A stretch of 64,000 nt of DNA from Pomacea canaliculata (lineage: Eukaryota > Mollusca > Gastropoda > Architaenioglossa > Ampullariidae): contig NC_037591.1 in assembly GCF_003073045.1 (NCBI RefSeq), forward strand, positions 20,369,319-20,433,318. Direction: 5' to 3'. A program made the translations under genes and the position numbers. The notes under the pieces were generated by a model, which was not told where the DNA came from, made no database searches, and saw nothing but the letters and a program-made list of their open reading frames with translations. Of this stretch, positions 11,353 to 22,585 are shown in pieces. Each line of letters starts with the position of its first letter. The stretch's first letter is position 1.

Positions 11353-12777
11353 CTAGACAGAGAACTTGTGCAAGCCGTTGTTAGAGAGTCGGTAGAGGTT
11401 GTCGTTGGAGCCGCGCACCACTGCAGCAATGTAGCTGAACATGCTGTTGGAGATGACCAACACGTCACAGTGCATCAGCACCAGCTGCTCCAGCAGCGCC
11501 ACCTCCAGGCCCTCGCAAGAGAAGGGCAGCGCCGCCTGCAGGTCCACGTGCACGATGCGCCCCCCAGTGTCCACCACTCGGTCGCCAAAGCGCTTCCGGG
11601 TCAAGTTTCGCGCCTCCTCGGAGTCGGTGGCAAGAAAGAACCTGCTGCCGTTGTTAACATACGGGTCCACAAACCTCCACAGGTCCAGCACCTCAGTGAG
11701 GTTGTGGCGGAAGGCGTCGTTCTTCATGGTAGAGCTTCGACCCATCCGGAAATGTATGCAGACGAAAGGTTGAGTCCTGTTATAGTAACTGACTTTAGAC
11801 AAGAAGGCGTCTAGATGCTCCTGCAAGTGGTCGCTGGGCTTCATCAAGATCTTCCAGCCATTCCGGAACATGACACTTTGAGAATTAGTCGACCACTTAG
11901 GAAATATCTTGGGATAATACAATTTGTTGTTGCGGAGGTTGTAAAAGTAATCGACGTTTGTGCGAATGTAGATGACCTCCTCAGGGTACTGTTGGTTGAA
12001 GTCGATGGTGTTCAGAAGCCGGTTGTACCCGCCACTACCGTTCATGTCGTCCCAGTAGCGGACGGACTTACCCTGCAGCTCCTCGTCTGGCACGATCCAG
12101 CTGTACTTGTTGGGCACGTACAGCTGCGTCAGGTCGCAGGGCTTGCTCATCTTGATCCCGAACCGTCGTCCCGTCACCTGCGACAGTAGGAAGACCGAGA
12201 GAAGCCCCCGCTGTCTGTCTCCCCATCCCCCGCACGATCTTTTTTTGTCGCAGATGAAGATCAGGTAACGGTGGGACAGAGAGGTGGCGTTGGCGACGTG
12301 CAGCATCTGAGTCCCGTTGGCAAATTGCGGGCGAGTTGTCCCACCTTGTACAGGGGGCGCAACACTCAGCGTGGAGTTGCTGCCCTTCCTCGAATCTGGA
12401 CGTTTGGCACTCGTGGAGGTTTGTCCTCGGTCTGCTGTTTGACCAGCGCTTTCTCCTTTCCCTGGGGTAGGAGGCTTTCCATGGCTGATGCCATGGCGAG
12501 TTGTCCTGTTAGAATGAAACTGCCATTCATCATGCTGATTTTGATGGAAACGGTCTTGGTCTTTACCAAGTTCATGCTCCACGAAAGGACTTTGTCCAGG
12601 TGATGAGGTGTTTAATTTCCCCCAAAGCTGCTTTTTGACCTTTGGCCCTGAAAAACCTGACCACCATGTTCTCTCGTTTTCTTCTTTTGTGTTAAGGTGA
12701 TGTCTTTGCCAGAAGATGTAAAGCGAAGCAAAGAATAAGATGGTGTACACTCCAGACACGACGAGCAGACATGTCAT
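11353..12777 (-). CDS. Fucosyltransferase-like type II membrane protein, copy B
   Basis: 474 residues from the ATG at 12777. The frame is open slightly further 5-prime, but TTTGCAG just upstream looks like a splice acceptor, so I start at the first ATG inside the exon. A signal anchor spans about residues 2-22 (TCLLVVSGVYTILFFASLY), followed by a Ser/Thr/Gly-rich stem to about 170. The catalytic-like domain carries CGGWGDRQRG, CIHFRMG, FFLATDSEEA and ISNSMFSYIAAV. All of these align with copy A at 7518-9113, including the spacing; by eye roughly two residues in five agree across the domain. The stems do not align. The same inferred role applies: a Golgi type II glycosyltransferase with unknown acceptor. 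The gene is convergent with copy A, about 2.2 kb apart, which fits an inverted duplication. Confidence 0.68.
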   Translation of the reverse strand: MTCLLVVSGVYTILFFASLYIFWQRHHLNTKEENERTWWSGFSGPKVKKQLWGKLNTSSPGQSPFVEHELGKDQDRFHQNQHDEWQFHSNRTTRHGISHGKPPTPGKGESAGQTADRGQTSTSAKRPDSRKGSNSTLSVAPPVQGGTTRPQFANGTQMLHVANATSLSHRYLIFICDKKRSCGGWGDRQRGLLSVFLLSQVTGRRFGIKMSKPCDLTQLYVPNKYSWIVPDEELQGKSVRYWDDMNGSGGYNRLLNTIDFNQQYPEEVIYIRTNVDYFYNLRNNKLYYPKIFPKWSTNSQSVMFRNGWKILMKPSDHLQEHLDAFLSKVSYYNRTQPFVCIHFRMGRSSTMKNDAFRHNLTEVLDLWRFVDPYVNNGSRFFLATDSEEARNLTRKRFGDRVVDTGGRIVHVDLQAALPFSCEGLEVALLEQLVLMHCDVLVISNSMFSYIAAVVRGSNDNLYRLSNNGLHKFSV

Positions 12778-15700
12778 CAGCTTATTCTGCAAATGAGTTA
12801 TATCTAGATATATGACCAGAATGTCCAGAGTGTAAAAACTAAAGTGGAATTATTTCATTTTAAATTAAAATATTAGCATACGAAATGTATTAATTATTAC
12901 ATAACTACATATAAGTAATTTATGTACAGTAATGATCATTCAGGTCTCTCAAGTATTAATCTACAAGTTTTCGCTGACTTCCTTCTTTTCTCCATTTAGA
13001 CAAAGATTGCTGATCATCCTTACCTTACTAGAACATTACTATTGAGTGTCGATCACACTAACGTTTTTCAAACAAATATTTCGTATAGTTATAATGAAAC
13101 AGGTTTTATTAAATATCTTCAATTTTTATGAATAAGTATTACCGAGTCCCCTACATTGTAAAACACATCAAAGAATTTAGCACTTTCTTGTATCTTTTCT
13201 GGGTATCTCGAACCTTCGGGGCTCTTGTGTCACCAGGAAGTCAGACGAAACTTTAACCTTGTTTAGTCAGTTGCAAAGTAATAGACGGGGTGCACACGAA
13301 ATTTGTATTATAGGTTAGAGTTTGAATTAACGAACAACATTCTTTGAAAAATAGTAATACAGAAGCAAGAGGTTAACACATACCGTGACCTCTACTACAT
13401 CATTCACACCACACACTACACACCTGCATGCACACACCTAGACATGATTTTGTTTATCCTTTTTATGTTTTCTGTCTTGCTCAGCCGGTAGGTAGTCAAC
13501 CATGTCACCTCCTTATGTCCCTAGTTAGAAGAAGAAGTACTGGCAACAACATGTACAAGAGGTAAGACGAGAGGGTCGATCCTGTGTAGCTTCCACTTAC
13601 CGCCATACGGGTGTGTCCACGGCCCGCCTCACCTGATGAGTGTGAGTGTCGGGTGGAGGGGGAGGCAGTGCTCCACTGGTAGACGAGTCACACACAAACA
13701 CACCGCGTCACCTAGTGAGTCGGGGGACCAACCACAAACCCTCCCTGACCCTCCACACACACCTTGCTGTTTCCTCCACCTATCGTCGTGCCACGGACCA
13801 ACGACTGCGGGGTGGTGGTGTGTCGTCTGCCAGCTGAGACTGTGAGCCAACATTTGTACAAAGTGTACACACTCCCCCACTGCCGCCCTGTCTTCAGGTG
13901 GCAGTCACCAACTGCCTGTTGCTGGCTGGAGACACCTTTCCCTGAAGTCGCACTCGCTATAAAATGTAATTGAAAGGCCAGGTCTGAATAAAGGGAATGT
14001 AAATATATGCAAGCTCTCCCTTACATCGTTCTGACAGGTACACGAATACGAGAATCTGTTAGCTTCTCTCTTTAGAAGCAAATAAGAAAAACAAACAAAC
14101 AAACTCGGAGAGCAGAAAAGAAATAAAAGAAAACAAAAATGTAAGAGTTAGGAAATTCTAAATAAATAAATAATCTACTTTTCTCTTTTTAATTTGCTTT
14201 ATCTATTCTATTTGTACGACACCAGAGACACCCTCCATAATTTTGTTTTCTTTAACAATAGCATATTGCATCAAAAGAACCATATACTTCATACTGCGTC
14301 TGATCAACAAAATCAAACATTGATTATTGTATTGATTCCAAAACTCAAACTGTATTCAGCTTTAGATTATCTAAATCATTCCAGAGTATACAATATTTGT
14401 TTTTAAATATTGTCTTTATATACAATTTCTATGTTGGACCATGTCTTAATTCTCTCTTGTATGTGTGTGGGAGAGACTTCAGTATCATGTGTGTGTGTCA
14501 CTGTGTCCTGTTTGTAACCATCCCATCTCTACTATCATGTTCACCGAGGTTTTATTTTCTCGTCCACGCGTTCTTGGCTCGGTTTCACCAGAAACTTTTA
14601 TAGTTTATACGTAACCACGAGGGAGGGGCCTGGACATCCCACATACGTTGAAAGAGTGTCATTGTCTCCGATCTTATTTTTAAAGTTCAAAGCACTCACA
14701 GTCTTGTATCACTCACAAACGAAAGAAATGAGAGTGTGACCCCCATATGATACATGTCCTGTCTGTCCTGTGTACAGAACTACACCTAGCAACGCCTGTG
14801 TGTCTTCACTCTCATCGTGAAGCTCTCGGACATTCTTGGTAACCAGGCAACACCTAGTGTCAGGCCTCGTGTTAATGACACTAAATAGCTCCACGTCCAT
14901 GGTCCTCACTCCCAGCTGTCCAAACTGAGGTTCATGAACTACACAGGCACTGCTGTCGGTCGTTCTGTACAAATGTGAACAGATATGATGTGGTGGCTAA
15001 ACTGTCATATTTCCTTTGCAAGTGATAAAAATTTTGAAAGTATTCAACCTGAAAGCTTTATCGAGACAAAGATACACAAGTGTACGGCAGACCTGCTTTG
15101 CTTTGTGAAAACGGTTTCAGTTTCAAATGACGAAATGCCAGTACATGTAAGTTCAGTGAACCACCTCGACAAGTGGTAAAGTTCAGATAATGTTTCAACA
15201 ATTTAGTAAATGCATGCTATGCCGGTGTCACATTATGTGTGTCCGCCTTTGTCAACATCTATAAACATGTGATGGTAGCTTGCAGACAGTAAACAGCAAA
15301 TATAAATGTCGTGATTGTCAAGCTTCATGTTTCTTTTTGAGAACTACTTTCAGAAACATTTATTTCATCATTGTGAATAGACCGTCATAGTAAAGTGCAA
15401 AGTTCAAACATTTTTAACACCATGAGTTATTTGTATTGCGCAGAAGTGCCACCACACACAAGCCAAATAATCCCTGGGGTTAGGATAAATTATTCAAGTC
15501 CGGGACAGAATCTAGGCTCTACATGTTAAAAGTGCACGAAGAAAATGAAAATAACCTTGACATCAATGAGTAACCATTCACACTGTCAAAAACATTTATA
15601 TGAGCTAATTATTACAAAAAAGGGAAAAGGTCCATTGACATGTGGTTACCCGTTACAAAAGCTGTCACACAAACATAATTTATCTTCTATCTTCAAAGCC

Positions 15701-18700
15701 AAGCAAAACTCAGTGTCAGTCTAGTAATTATTTTGTTAAGTCTTCGTCCTGATGTTAATCCTAAATACGGAATGAAATTCCAAATCCGGTATTAGTGACC
15801 TTTTGATCAGTGCTCAAATGCTTTGGCAGCCACTTCACCGGCACATTAGGCCTCGTTCTGATTTCAAGATGGCGCTACAATGACAATGTAAGATCTTCGT
15901 GGCATAAGCGGTTAAGACAGCGGTTAGGCAGAGAAAGTCCACAGAGACAGGTGTGACAGGCTGTGTGCTGTGACAATCTGTACACCTGCCCAATCATGGC
16001 CCCCAGTGCCTGACCCACTTGGCTGATGAAGGCGAGGGTTGTGAATACTCTGAGTGTCCTAAAACAAGTAAGGCAAGACGGGTTATGACACCGCGCTCTC
16101 GACAAACAAGCCTCGGTTAGGTTATTCGAGACTTAGTTATAGCGACAGAACCTCGCACACTCTCCGCCTCACCCCTCATGTCTCGCCTTTCATTACAATA
16201 TCAGTCTTCTGATGACTGTTTCCTAACATAACTCATGTACTGTGATGTCGACCGATTTATTAACAGTACAAGCCATATAGTGTGATTATTTCTCTCACTC
16301 TATGCCTATTTTATCTTTCAAAACATTCCCATCTTATTGTATCTCGCCATAGTGTGATCTGCAAACCATGGCACAAATATCTGACTAAACTTACCCTCTG
16401 ACCATTAGTCCATGTCCTGTCCTTATTAGCCTCTCACTATCTGTCACCTCTCAGGCCTGTCTCTCAGGTCTTCTCTGGCGTTGGATGCTGGTGACCTCTC
16501 ACCTCAGACACTAATGATGTCGCGGTCACCCCCGGTTTCGCCGGATGCACAATCGCAGTCACTCAGCCGCCACAATCACACAGCCACTCGTTCAACCAGA
16601 GGCGGGACACGATGATGTTCGTGATGAGATGAACGGTACAATAAACAATTTATTTACACACAAAAGATGGATGAAACAGCGGCACACACACCACGGCCAT
16701 AGCGCTGGGGTAGCCAGTGGGTCAGTCGAGTTGCTCACTGACACCTGTAAGGTGAGTGATTACGTAAGCAGAGAATTTCAGATCCAGTACAGGTGAGCGC
16801 CTCTTGCACTGCGACAAGTTTGTTGTTCAAACGTGTTCATGTTCTTTGTTCGGGTGTCCTGGGGTGTGTGGGGTACGCGCGTGCATGAAGCGTGAGCTGG
16901 GGGAGGTGGGTGTGGTGGTGTGTATGTTGACGTCATCAGCGAGGAGCATAGACGATGACACTTTCCTCAGTCACACTTGTCAGTGAATAGCTTGTCTTGT
17001 CAGGGACTTTGTCGGTCAGTTCATGTCAATGAGGTGTTTGGGCTGTGCGTCGTCTGATTTGTTGTTTTCCTTATTAGCTTTTTTTTTTTTAATCCTACAT
17101 GTGTACGTGTTATCTTTCCTCAGTTATCAGATTTCTTTTCCAAGATTTCTTCCTTGATAACTGAATTCTGTTCTGTTACTAAACTCCTCACTCGACCACA
17201 ACATTCATCCTTGGTTACTGGATTCCTTCCTCAATTATAAATTTTGTCCTTATCTTCTGGAATTTTTCCTTGGTTATTGAATTTCTTGATTAGTTTGATC
17301 GTTCATGTGTTTGAGTGAACATCAGAACAAGCAAGCGATGGACAGACAGAAAACGCATTTCAGACACACACCAGAACAATCAGAAGTATATTACTAGCCG
17401 GCCAGACAGCCAAGCAGCCAGCAGGTTGTAGCCACATCAACCCCAGCAGCGACATGTTGCTGTGCGTGTACCTCCAGCATCCTCGGTGTCTGCAGTCGCC
17501 CGTGATTGATGATGATGCCGGAGCACGTGTTGCAGGAGGAGTCTGCGACACCTGGCACCGCGACCTGACTAACGCCATCGTCACGTGCTGCACTGGTCAC
17601 TTCCGCTAACGTGTCCTTGCTCGCTGTTTGCTGTCGTTAGTCTGTCGACACACACCGTCAGCGCACGGCGGGCACAGCTCCAACACATCCATCCCTCCAG
17701 GAAGACGAGGCTTGCAGTCGATCACTAAAACAAAAATTGTGGTTGTGGGATTTGCTTATGAATCACTGGGTGAACTCTGTGTTCAGTCAGGCTGTGTGGC
17801 TTGCAAGGCATCCATGCTCAGCTTCAGTGTCGAATGGTGATCCATGAATGTCAAGGTAAGTCTTTCTGGAAAAATACTTCTCGTTGTCAGGCTAACATGG
17901 AGCCTCTCTTACAATCCATTCTTTGAGAAGAGGAAAAAAAGTAAAACAGACTAGAATTTCTTTATTCACGTAAAACATACTTCAAAAGATGTATGTCTCC
18001 GTAACGATATCTTTATAGGTAAACAACCATGTGCAGTGCTATAGAAAGTTAACATTTCAAAGTCTCAGTGTACACGTCAGTACAAAGATGCTCGGTTTTG
18101 GTGTGGAGGGGGAAAGGGACAAACTCCATGTTGACATTGAACGACGCTCACACTCCAACATTATGAAACAAAAGGAGTGAGTGTGTGAATGCATCCACAC
18201 ACACTCACACACGGTATACACGCATCACAACAAATGCAGTGTCGTTCAGAGTTAAATGATAAAGCATTACTTAACAAGAAAAAAAAACTCACAGAAAAAT
18301 ACACCTGCTGGTTTCGCAAGAAATTATTGAAAATATTCGCTAGAAAATATTTAAAATAAGATAAACTTTATAATCCTATTAATACCATTCAGGGCTGGCA
18401 GTATACCAAAAACGCCCGTCTGATGTGAAATATTTTATCTCTGGCAACAGAAAGTCCACAAGAGGATTAACACTTGCATCCGTGAGTTTGTAGCCGGCGT
18501 GTGGCTGCGTGAGGTCAACGGACAAAATGTGTTTCGGTCTGGGACAACCCGGGCCCCTGGCGGCATTGCGGAAACTCTTCGGTGGTGAGTGATACACTGA
18601 TACCCACGACTCTCATTATCATTTCTCTAAGTATGTATGTACAACTATTGCCTTCTTCCCCCTCTTAACAACTATCCCCTTCCTTGATTTCTGATGCTTC

Positions 18701-20497
18701 AACAAGTATTCGTCGCAGTATACAGACGCGCTTGCACGTCCGCACCCACGACGGTCGCACGCTTGCGAGTAACTTCACCCTCTGCTGCAACAGTCGTGGC
18801 AACAGGTGGTCCTCAGACAATGTGTGCGGCAACTTGTGGCGGTTATCTGCTGCAGATGTGAAACATAGATTGGTCAGGCAGAGATGTGGTGAAAGTCTCA
18901 GAGTCCAATGGATGTCGGAGCAGTGAGCTGTAAGTGTTTCGCACTATGCAAGGTGGAGCTAACTCTCTCATCTCGTCCTTGATTGTCTTTCTGAAGACAG
19001 TGGACATCAATCTCTCTAAGAGGCCAGGCGGAAACACTGACGACCTTCGTTGATGTTACTCTTGGTAAGTGGATTATACTTGGAATAAGACTCGCAGTCG
19101 CTGAGCTTTCCGCTCCAAAGGTTACAATGTTCTGCGTGACTTGCCGTCCTGCCTGCCAGAGATGTAGTCCCGCAATGTCTCCTTCCGCGCCTCAGCGCAG
19201 CCATGTGTGTCGTTCTTAAGTGCAGTTTAATGCTTTTTTGTAATGTATCTCTCTCATTCACCGAGGGCAAGAAAATACGACAAAGACCCAGAGCATAAGG
19301 ACACACTGATGTGCATGCAACAAATGTCAGGTTTGCGACACGTGTGCGTAACACGTCCATCAATTGCAACTACGCCATCTGCAGCAGCACAACAAAAACA
19401 ATCACTTGATTATGTCAACAACAGCATGGCGTACCTTTGTCACACATAATCCAACTCCAGTCAGCTGTCGTCATGACTCCGTGTAACCAGCGTGACGTAG
19501 GTCAACAAAAACAACTTCCGCCTTCACTGCTGAAAGCGATTCGCAAAGTGCTGTCCTTTCTTGCCCCTTCAGTAAGTTCTTGGCAAAGGTCGTCTGCAAG
19601 CTCGGGGTGGTCTAATCCCATTTTTTTACCTAAGTCCGGGTCCTTCACTGCCTGAGTTCCGCACTAACCGTCAACGGACGTTTAAGAGAAGAATCGTTTA
19701 AGAAGTGTTTTAATAAAAGACTCAGAACTATGATCGATAGCATCTTATTTCTACTATAAACATATGGTGCGCGTTGTTTGTATATTAAGAACTCTATACG
19801 ACTTCTAGGCATAATGAATTGTGGTATACAATGTCATGGTCGTCCAATGCCCCTTTGTAGCTTCATCATCGTGTGATCCATTGTAGAGGATGAGGAGGAG
19901 ACACTTGGATTAGATTCTTCAACGCGAAGAAAATTATTCGAAGTAAAATAAAATGCTGTCTAGCTTGGATACATCTAATGACTGGAAGCAGCTGGAGAGA
20001 TATGCCGGCGGTTAGTACTTTGCAGTGCACGACTGTGTGTTTTCAGATCCACGCATGCGCAAAGTATTGATCCTGTGTTGGCCACCAGGCCACCTTCTGG
20101 ATGTCGCACAGTGGCAGCTGCACAAACAGGTCTGGGACCAATCAAAAATAAAAGTAATTTTCACATCGTGCTCTGTTCTCTGCATCTTCAGCTGTTTCTT
20201 CATATTTGGTTCGACGAAGCAGTCATTGCAGTATTGTCTGTGCGAGTCTGCATCCCCGTGATTTGAAATATTTCAATGTTACCTGTGGAGTAACACAAGC
20301 GTGAACGCCGCTACCTGTCTATTGGTGACACGGCCTAGATGACATCGAGCAAATAGTTCGACGAAGGTAGGCTACCCTCCTTGTGAAATGATGGATAAGT
20401 CAGGAAGATGAAAATATAGCTGCACCGGAAAACAGTTTTAAGTAAGTCAACGAGTCTTCAAGGAGAAAATAATGAAGACTTTTTCATGCTTGTTTCT

Positions 20498-20553
<56 letters not shown>

Positions 20554-21053
20554 TTTCTTTCTTTCTTTCTTTTTTTCTTTCTTTCTTGATTTCCGCATAT
20601 TAATAGTATAAAGTTTAAAAGGTTTAGAGGTAAGACTCATTCAGTCCTCTTGTACTACAAGACTGCCTACCTGACTAGGATTTTCTTCTTTGTCTTTTTT
20701 CTGACTTCAATGGACTCTAATTTATCTGCTACTTCTATTTTAGAAGTATCTCTCGGTTGCCAAAAGAGAAGGATGCTGAGACCGCGTTAACACAAACAAA
20801 CAAGTTAACGATCAGGTGATAAACACAGTGTCAACCGACCAAGACTTCTAAATTGTTACTTTCCTCCATCTTATACCGTTATGCCGCATGTTAATACACA
20901 TCAAACACTGTATCTCCAATGGTGTGCATCATGTACAGGTCTGTACACCGTGACTAACCCTGACCATTGAGATATAAACTGTGGACTGGTCTCGTTCTAA
21001 AGACAATATACAGCGAGGAGAATGTATAGCAATAAGTCACCTACATACGTGTA
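12778..21053. other. Long region without a supported gene
   Basis: Only short, mostly overlapping frames are present and none shows a recognisable domain. Two weak exon candidates are discussed in the findings: a cysteine-containing plus-strand frame ending at 17609, and a minus-strand frame at 18379-18597. A T-run lies near 17080 and a TTTC microsatellite at 20493-20586. Confidence 0.45.
20493..20586. repeat. (TTTC)n microsatellite
   Basis: About 22 nearly perfect TTTC units with two small interruptions. It explains a lysine/glutamate-rich minus-strand frame that is not a gene. Confidence 0.95.
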
Positions 21054-22300
21054 TGTCATGAACCAACCTGGTTCAAGGCCACAACAACAGTCGAAGCGGG
21101 TATACATAATTACAGGGGGGCCGCGGTCCATGAAAGCGGACAGTGGAGGGAAGCCTCTCTGTTCGTTTTCATTGATGTGACAGGTCACCTCGATTGATGG
21201 AGGTGATATAGGCCCATGGTAAGGGGGTGTAAGGTGTAGTAGTAGAGAATAGCGCGGTGGTCAGTAGTGGCCTTAGTACTAGAGAGATAGCGTTAGGACC
21301 GGGGACGAGGGGTGGCGAGTAGCCACGTGGCCTGGTAGTATATAGTTAGGGTTAGAGGGTTAGTCGGGGCTTTTTCCCTCGTGTTCCAGCAGAGACATAG
21401 TCTCTGAGTGATTGTCAGTCGCAGGCAGCAGGTCTGAAATAGGGAAGCCCGTTCAGTCAGAACGTATCACTACCTGCTGGCACTTGTGATCTGGTGGAGT
21501 AGAGAGGAAGGTGTGCGCTGTAACCAAGGGTTAATTCTCCATCGACAAGTGAGGGAGTTTACTGTGTCCTGCAGCAAGACGTGCGAGGCAGCGGTTGGCA
21601 GACCCCACCGTGCCACCGGTCCAGTATGGTCATCTACAGAACAGCCTACAGTCATCTCTACTACGAATATCGTCGCTGCATCCATTGCCTGGGGCAACTG
21701 TGATGGGACAGTGACAAGGAATCGTCTAGGAGACCCGGTGTATGCAGGCAGCTGCACCCGTCTTCGGGAAATAACGACTTCCAGTTCAGGAGTCAGCGCT
21801 ACTACGAGTATCGTCGCTGCATCCGTTGCCTGGGGCAACCGTGGTGGGGACAGTGACAAGGAATCGCCGAGAAGCCCAGGTGTACGCAGTCAGCTACACC
21901 CATCTTCAGGGAGCAACGGGCGAAGCAGTCGAGTGGGACTATCAGTGCGATATTATTCCAAGACTGTGAATTGTGTGTCAGGGACGGACCGCGTGTCCGG
22001 ACTTATGTGCAGATACGTGCGGATACGTAAGATCATATTATTTTCTCAATTCATTGTTTAATTGTCTTCATGTCAACCTAATGTGCTTTTGTTTTAATTA
22101 TAATCTTTTACATGTACACTGTCGTGTCAGTTGAGTGTTGCGCACGCGGGTGTGACTGTTAGTCAGGACGCGTGCGGACGTGTGAACGGGCGGTTGAGAG
22201 GTGAGGGTGAAAGCGGGCGGAGCGAGCCAGCCAGAGTGACCCCTTTCCCCTAAGGGCGAGTGAGGCCCATCCCTCTACAGCCACGCACCGTTTCATCACA
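21054..22300 (+). repeat. 5-prime LTR
   Basis: 1,247 bp, starting TG and ending CA. It contains two tandem copies of a roughly 141-bp unit (about 21660-21941) and a TATATAG motif near 21347 that could serve as a TATA box. It lacks one of two related roughly 120-bp units present near the start of the 3-prime LTR. The open frames inside it overlap repeats and are not credible genes. Confidence 0.9.
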
Positions 22301-22302
22301 AA

Positions 22303-22320
22303 TGGGGGCTCGTCCGGGAT
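22303..22320 (+). other. Primer binding site, tRNA-Pro type
   Basis: TGGGGGCTCGTCCGGGAT begins two bases after the LTR. It is complementary over 18 nt to the 3-prime end of tRNA-Pro (including CCA), the same primer sequence well known from murine leukaemia virus. This marks the start of minus-strand DNA synthesis. Confidence 0.88.
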
Positions 22321-22585
22321 CTGAATGTTTAGGTTGACCATTTGTTTTCAGGTCCAAAGAAGAGGTCGAAAGTGCGAGTGTTGTCCTTCGTCCTATGTCG
22401 TATCACTCTTTATACATGACATGTTGTTGAACCTAGGATTCTGTGTGTATTGATGTATTTTACTATGCTAGCTAACTTGTGTGACTATCAGAATTGCTTA
22501 ATTAATTGCTGATTTGACATCAATGCGCATCGATTGTAAACAGGTTGCAAGTGGCCAGCAAGTAGCTGAAGCAGAATAAGTGATC

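Noticed and set aside
11344-12603. Plus-strand frames opposite fucosyltransferase-like copy B
   Set aside because: They are shadows of a strongly coding minus strand, with no domain of their own.
20458-20640. Lys/Glu-rich minus-strand frame
   Set aside because: It is the translated TTTC microsatellite.
21070-21080. Polymerase III B-box-like GGTTCAAGGCC at the head of the LTR
   Set aside because: No A box lies at tRNA-like spacing upstream; the match is probably chance.
21486-22061. 191-codon plus-strand frame in the 5-prime LTR, with minus-strand counterparts
   Set aside because: It is low-complexity and arises from the 141-bp duplication; no domain is visible and both strands are open there.
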